Below are positions 59,859 to 64,000 of a DNA stretch of 64,000 bases, piece after piece. The notes below the pieces were generated by a model, which worked only from the letters and a program-made list of their open reading frames with translations, had not been told where the DNA came from and ran no database searches. A program made the translations under genes and the position numbers. The stretch comes from Myxococcales bacterium (lineage in GTDB: Bacteria; Myxococcota_A; Polyangia; Palsa-1104; JAEUJZ01). Within the stretch, counting starts at the first letter, position 1. Every line of letters begins with the position of its first letter. The stretch is from the NCBI GenBank assembly GCA_016794365.1, contig JAEUKB010000051.1:1-64000 (forward strand), given 5' to 3'.

Positions 59859-61697
59859 TTAGGCGGACTCGCTGCCTTCGGGATTGGCATACATGGCGTC
59901 GATCTCGGCGGCGTAGTTCTTGGTGATGACCTTGCGTCGGAGCTTCTGGGTCGGGGTGACTTCGTCGCGCTCGATGGAAAACTCGGTCGGCAAGACGGTG
60001 TAGCGCTTGATCTGCTCGAAGCGGGCAAGCTGCGCGTTCAGCTGATCGATCTGTTCGGAGACAAACTGCCGAAACTTGTCGCTGGCGATCAGCTCGACGC
60101 GATCGACGGGCAAGCTGTGCTGCTGCGCGAACTGGCTGGCGCGCTCTGGATCGAGCGTGAGCAGTGCCGCGACAAACTTGCGACCTTCGCCGACCACGAC
60201 CGCTTGCGACACCAGCGGCAGCGCGCGCAGCAGGCTCTCGATCGGCTGGGGCGCGATGTACTTTCCGCCGGAAGTCCGCAGCAGATCTTTTTTGCGGTCG
60301 GTGATGCGCAAAAAGCCCGCGTCGTCTTGTTCACCGATGTCGCCGGTGTGCAGCCAGCCATCTTGGAAGGTCTGCGCGGTCGCAGCGGGATCTTTGAAGT
60401 AGCCCAGCGCGACGTTCGGACCGCGAAACAGGATCTCTCCGTCGGAAGCGAGCTTGAGCGTGGTGCCCGCGAGCGGTCGTCCGACGGTTCCGACCCGCGT
60501 CTGTCCTGCGGCGGGCGGATTGAGCGTAAGCGGCCCGGTGCTCTCGGACAGCCCGTAGACCTCGTGAATCGGAATGCTGAGCGACAGGAAGAACTCGACG
60601 ACATCTTTGCGCAGCGCGGCGGCTCCCGACACGGCAAAGCGCAGCCGTTCTAGCCCGAGCGTGGTGCGGATCTTGGTAAAAAACAGCTTGCGCGCGACGA
60701 TCTCTTCGACGGCGAGCAGCCCAAACGGCGAGCCCGATTCCAGCCGATAGTGACCGACGCGACTACCGACATCGCGCGCCCAGGCAATGATGCGACGCTG
60801 AAACGGCTTTTGCTCGGCGAGCCGCTGCGTCAGCGCGGACTGAAGCTTTTCCCACACGCGCGGAACGCCAAACAGCACGGTCGGACGCGCCGCCAAGAGC
60901 GTCTCTTTGAGCTTGTCGAGCCCGCCCGCGAAATAGATCTTCATCCCGGCACAGATCGCGACATAGATCGTCAGCATCTGCTCGGCGATGTGCGACAGCG
61001 GCAGGTACGACACCATCACGTCCTGACGATCGACCTGAAACGCGGACAGCCCGGTGCGCGCCGTCCAGGCCAGGTTGTGGTGCGACAGCATCACGCCTTT
61101 GGGCGATCCGGTGGTGCCGGACGTGTAAATCAGCGAAGCCAACGTCTCGGGCGTAAGGCGAGCAAAGCGCTCATCGACGGTCTGCTCGTGGCCTTTGCCG
61201 CTGTCGAGGAACTCCTGCCAGCTCACCACCAGCCCCAGCTTGGACACAAACGCCGACGCGACATCGGGTTCGGTCAGCACCACGATTCGGCGCAGCTTCG
61301 GCAGCTTCGCCAGGTGCGGCAGCAAGTGTTCGACCTGACGAGGACCATCGACGACCGCAATCGTGGCCTCGCAGTGCGCCAAGATGTAGACCGCTTGATC
61401 ATCCGTCGAGTTCATGTAGATCCCCGACGCCATACCGCCCGCAGCTTGCGCTCCGAGAGCAGCCAAGACCCACTCGACGCGATTTTCACAGAAGATGCCG
61501 ACGGAGCCGCCTTCTGGCATGCCCGCAGCGACGCATGAAGCAGCTACGCGGTGAACCAAGTCGCGATAATCGGCAAAGGTCAGCGCTCTCCACTCTCCGT
61601 CGCTGTTCTTCTGATACAGCGCGGGCTCGCTGGGACGGACACGGGCATGTTGCCACAGTCGGTCGAGGACGAGGTCGCGACTATCCGCTGTCTGCAT
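59859..61697 (-). CDS. Long-chain fatty acid-CoA ligase (FadD-like)
   Basis: This encodes 612 residues. The AMP-binding signature is [20 protein letters not shown], and the other adenylation motifs are [60 protein letters not shown] and [15 protein letters not shown] near the C-terminus. The size and [13 protein letters not shown] features place it in the long-chain (AMP-forming) group. TAGCAT lies 6 nt before the ATG. It is divergent from pntA. Confidence 0.93.
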   Translation of the reverse strand: MQTADSRDLVLDRLWQHARVRPSEPALYQKNSDGEWRALTFADYRDLVHRVAASCVAAGMPEGGSVGIFCENRVEWVLAALGAQAAGGMASGIYMNSTDDQAVYILAHCEATIAVVDGPRQVEHLLPHLAKLPKLRRIVVLTEPDVASAFVSKLGLVVSWQEFLDSGKGHEQTVDERFARLTPETLASLIYTSGTTGSPKGVMLSHHNLAWTARTGLSAFQVDRQDVMVSYLPLSHIAEQMLTIYVAICAGMKIYFAGGLDKLKETLLAARPTVLFGVPRVWEKLQSALTQRLAEQKPFQRRIIAWARDVGSRVGHYRLESGSPFGLLAVEEIVARKLFFTKIRTTLGLERLRFAVSGAAALRKDVVEFFLSLSIPIHEVYGLSESTGPLTLNPPAAGQTRVGTVGRPLAGTTLKLASDGEILFRGPNVALGYFKDPAATAQTFQDGWLHTGDIGEQDDAGFLRITDRKKDLLRTSGGKYIAPQPIESLLRALPLVSQAVVVGEGRKFVAALLTLDPERASQFAQQHSLPVDRVELIASDKFRQFVSEQIDQLNAQLARFEQIKRYTVLPTEFSIERDEVTPTQKLRRKVITKNYAAEIDAMYANPEGSESA

Positions 61698-61880
61698 GGC
61701 GTCATGCTAGCCACGACCGAGACAGAAGCACAATCAGGGATTTCGCCCAGGTCCACAAAAGTCCGTCGCCGTGTATTCGGCACACAGCGCGCTTGTTTCC
61801 CGCCGACGGATCGGCCTATTCTCAGCACTGGCAAAGCACGTTTTCTCATCGAGAGAGCATTCGCTCTTTTGGCCAAACAC

Positions 61881-63455
61881 ATGAACATCGGCATCATCAA
61901 AGAGATCAAGCCGGGTGAGCGTCGCGTCGCAGCGACCCCGGAGACGGTCGGCAAGCTGTGCAAGCTGGGCTTTTCCGTCCAAGTGGAGTCCGGCGCAGGC
62001 GATGGCGCGTCATTTCGCGACGAGGACTATCAAAAAGCTGGCGCGCAAGTGGTCAGCGATACCACCGCGCTGTGGAATGGATCGGACATTGTTCTAAAGG
62101 TTCAGCCGCCAGATATGCACCCGCAGCTCGGACGGCATGAAGCGGAGCTGCTGCGCGAAAAAGCAGCGCTCGTGAGCTTTCTGTGGCCCGCGAAAAACCG
62201 CGATCTGGTGGATCGACTGGCGGCACGCAAAGCGACGGTGCTGGCGATGGATCTCATCCCGCGCATCACGCGGGCGCAGAAGATGGACGCGCTCAGCTCG
62301 ATGGCAAACATTGCGGGATATCGCGCGGTCATCGAGGCAGCCAGCTTCTTTGGTCGCTTCTTTACCGGCCAAGTCACCGCCGCAGGAAAGGTTCCGCCCG
62401 CCAAAGTGTTGGTGATTGGCGCGGGTGTGGCAGGACTTGCGGCGATTGGTGCAGCGCGCGGCCTGGGCGCGATTGTGCGTGCCTTTGATACCCGTCCCGT
62501 GGTCCGTGAGCAGGTCCAGAGCATGGGCGCGGAGTTTCTGGAAGTCGAGCTGGCCGAAGACGGAACCGGCGAAGGCGGCTACGCGCGGGAGATGAGCCCA
62601 GCGTTTATCGCAGCCGAGATGGCGCTGTTTGAAAAGCAAGCGCGCGAGGTGGACATCATCATCACGACCGCGCTGATTCCGGGCCGGGCTGCGCCGCAGC
62701 TGATCCTGCGCAGTCACGTCGAGCAGATGCGTCCCGGCAGCGTCGTGGTGGATCTGGCGGCGGAAGCGGGCGGAAACTGCGAGGTCACACGTCCCGGCGA
62801 AGTCATCAACCACCGAGGCGTCACCGTCATTGGCTACATGGATCTCCCGAGTCGCTTGGCTCCGACGGCGAGCACGCTGTACGGCAACAACCTGGTCCAT
62901 CTTCTGTCGGACATGGGCGGCGCGGCCAAGTGGCAGGTCAATCAGCAAGACGAAGTGGTACGCGGCGCGCTGGTGATTCACGAAGGCGAAGTGCTGGGAC
63001 CGCCGCCGAAGCCGAAAGCGCCACCGCCGGATCAGGCCAAAAAACCGCAGGCGGCCCCGGTCAAAGCGGTGGGAAAAGAGTCGAAGGGCGGACACGAAGA
63101 CTCGTCGGTGAGTGCGCGTGCCCAGCTGACGGCGCTGCTGCTGATGGCGGCGGCGTTCTTGGGCATTGGGCTGTTTGCGCCGACCGCGTTTCTGTCGCAC
63201 CTGACGGTGTTTGTGCTGTCCTGTTTCGTCGGCTGGCAGGTGGTGTGGAACGTCACGCCCGCTTTGCACACCCCGCTGATGAGCGTCACCAACGCCATCT
63301 CCGGCATCATCATCGTCGGCGGCATGCTCAAGCTGAGCGGTCCCGCGCTGGCCCCTGCGACGATCCTGGCAGCGTTGGCCGTGCTGCTTTCAACCATCAA
63401 CATCGCGGGCGGCTTTCTCGTCACCCAGCGCATGCTGAAGATGTTCCGCAGGTAG
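61881..63455 (+). CDS. pntA: NAD(P) transhydrogenase alpha subunit (fused A1-A2 form)
   Basis: This encodes 524 residues from the ATG at 61881. The soluble NAD-binding domain I (1-~380) has [40 protein letters not shown] and [20 protein letters not shown]. After a Pro/Lys linker come four TM helices (about 410-525) as in PntA of E. coli. The enzyme couples hydride transfer between NADH and NADP+ to proton flow. pntB follows by 7 bp. Confidence 0.95.
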   Translation: MNIGIIKEIKPGERRVAATPETVGKLCKLGFSVQVESGAGDGASFRDEDYQKAGAQVVSDTTALWNGSDIVLKVQPPDMHPQLGRHEAELLREKAALVSFLWPAKNRDLVDRLAARKATVLAMDLIPRITRAQKMDALSSMANIAGYRAVIEAASFFGRFFTGQVTAAGKVPPAKVLVIGAGVAGLAAIGAARGLGAIVRAFDTRPVVREQVQSMGAEFLEVELAEDGTGEGGYAREMSPAFIAAEMALFEKQAREVDIIITTALIPGRAAPQLILRSHVEQMRPGSVVVDLAAEAGGNCEVTRPGEVINHRGVTVIGYMDLPSRLAPTASTLYGNNLVHLLSDMGGAAKWQVNQQDEVVRGALVIHEGEVLGPPPKPKAPPPDQAKKPQAAPVKAVGKESKGGHEDSSVSARAQLTALLLMAAAFLGIGLFAPTAFLSHLTVFVLSCFVGWQVVWNVTPALHTPLMSVTNAISGIIIVGGMLKLSGPALAPATILAALAVLLSTINIAGGFLVTQRMLKMFRR

Positions 63456-63462
63456 GTGCCCC

Positions 63463-64000
63463 ATGCAGTCCAATCTCGTTACGGTTTCCTATCTGGCGGC
63501 GGGTGTTCTGTTCATCCTGAGCCTGGGCGGACTGTCCACGCAGTCTTCGGCACGACGCGGCAACGCATTTGGCATCGTCGGCATGCTGCTGGCCATCGTC
63601 GCGACCACGCTGACGGCTTTTTCTAGCTCCTCGCTGGCGCTGGAGTCAGTCGGGATCTTGGCGGGTGCAGTGGCCGTCGGTGCAACCATCGGTGCGGTGG
63701 TAGCCGCGCGAGTGGCCATGACGAGCATGCCGGAGCTGGTCGCCGTACTCCACAGCTTCGTCGGAGCCGCCGCCGTCCTGGTGGGCATCGCCAGCTACCT
63801 GGCACCGGATCATCAGCTGACGGGTGCCGAAGCGGTGATTCATCATGTCGAGATCTTCCTTGGCGTGCTGATTGGCGCGGTGACGTTTACCGGATCGATC
63901 ATCGCGTTTGGCAAGCTGCGCGGGACGATTCGCAGCAGGCCGCTGCTGATTCCGGGGCGACACCTGCTAAACCTCGGGATGCTGGTCGCTTCCAGCTACC
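63463..64000 (+). CDS. pntB: NAD(P) transhydrogenase beta subunit, N-terminal part (cut by window edge)
   Basis: An ATG at 63463 opens a frame of 179 codons to the window edge. It begins MQSNLVTVSYLAAGVLFILS, then GLSTQSSARRGNAFGIVGML, and has several TM helices plus MPELVAVLHSFVGAAAVLVG and FTGSIIAFGKLRG, the membrane domain of PntB. The NADP-binding domain III is outside the window. Confidence 0.94.
   Translation, partial: MQSNLVTVSYLAAGVLFILSLGGLSTQSSARRGNAFGIVGMLLAIVATTLTAFSSSSLALESVGILAGAVAVGATIGAVVAARVAMTSMPELVAVLHSFVGAAAVLVGIASYLAPDHQLTGAEAVIHHVEIFLGVLIGAVTFTGSIIAFGKLRGTIRSRPLLIPGRHLLNLGMLVASSY

Overview
The window is GC-rich, gene-dense bacterial chromosome. The mix of genes suggests a deltaproteobacterial/Myxococcota-type organism: a Ser/Thr kinase of eukaryotic type, TPR and lipoprotein pairs, an ExbB/ExbD/ExbD/HEAT-lipoprotein set, GIDE, Sel1, TM2 and PilZ proteins, an NtrC-type response regulator, an extended F1F0 b subunit, many lipoproteins and a Gram-negative envelope. 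This is inferred from gene content; no 16S gene is present.

Layout. 1-5.7 kb: the start of a Ser/Thr kinase (cut by the edge), a TPR protein plus lipoprotein, and a large STAND NTPase with WD40 repeats. 5.8-9.7 kb: a minus-strand operon with a MNIO (DUF692) enzyme, its HvfC-like partner, a lycopene-cyclase-like flavoprotein and an unknown protein. 9.9-12.8 kb: rplY-pth and rpsF-rpsR-rplI. 12.8-19.4 kb: a DMT-family transporter, tRNA-Arg(CCG), envelope proteins, a HARE-HTH/Mrr-like protein and a secreted beta-propeller. 19.6-21.7 kb: an orphan contractile-tail trio (unknown protein, Gp5/VgrG-like spike, PAAR tip). 22.5 kb: a long inverted repeat. 22.8-28.1 kb: a BioF/KBL-type enzyme, an Hsp70-like protein, then an orphan ParA-like ATPase flanked on both sides by palindromic tandem repeats. 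28.1-35.4 kb: a two-component system with a PstS-like lipoprotein, PilZ, pgpA, an SctQ/FliN-like protein, a TM2 protein and a second TPR-lipoprotein pair. 35.6-42.6 kb: a class A penicillin-binding protein, ExbB-ExbD-ExbD and a HEAT lipoprotein. 42.7-46.2 kb: acyl-CoA dehydrogenase, RNase P RNA, a GIDE membrane protein, small envelope proteins and a YkgJ-type protein. 46.3-52.8 kb: the ATP synthase operon b'-b-delta-alpha-gamma-beta-epsilon, without the a and c genes. 52.8-53.2 kb: a second array of palindromic repeats. 53.3-64 kb: a second Hsp70-like protein, an NtrC-type regulator with its histidine kinase, Sel1 and OmpA proteins, a long-chain acyl-CoA ligase and pntA-pntB (cut by the edge).

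How the parts fit. The housekeeping blocks (ribosomal proteins, ATP synthase, PBP, transhydrogenase, RNase P) are intact and ordinary. The unusual material lies between them: two arrays of palindromic repeats, each directly 3' of an Hsp70-family gene (one array brackets an orphan ParA), a ~214-bp imperfect palindrome, a MNIO operon without a visible precursor peptide, a STAND-WD40 protein, an orphan tail-spike trio, and a HARE-HTH protein whose Mrr-like domain seems to lack its catalytic residues. Seven genes lacking a clear Shine-Dalgarno have a -10-like hexamer 5-6 nt before the start codon, which suggests leaderless mRNAs.
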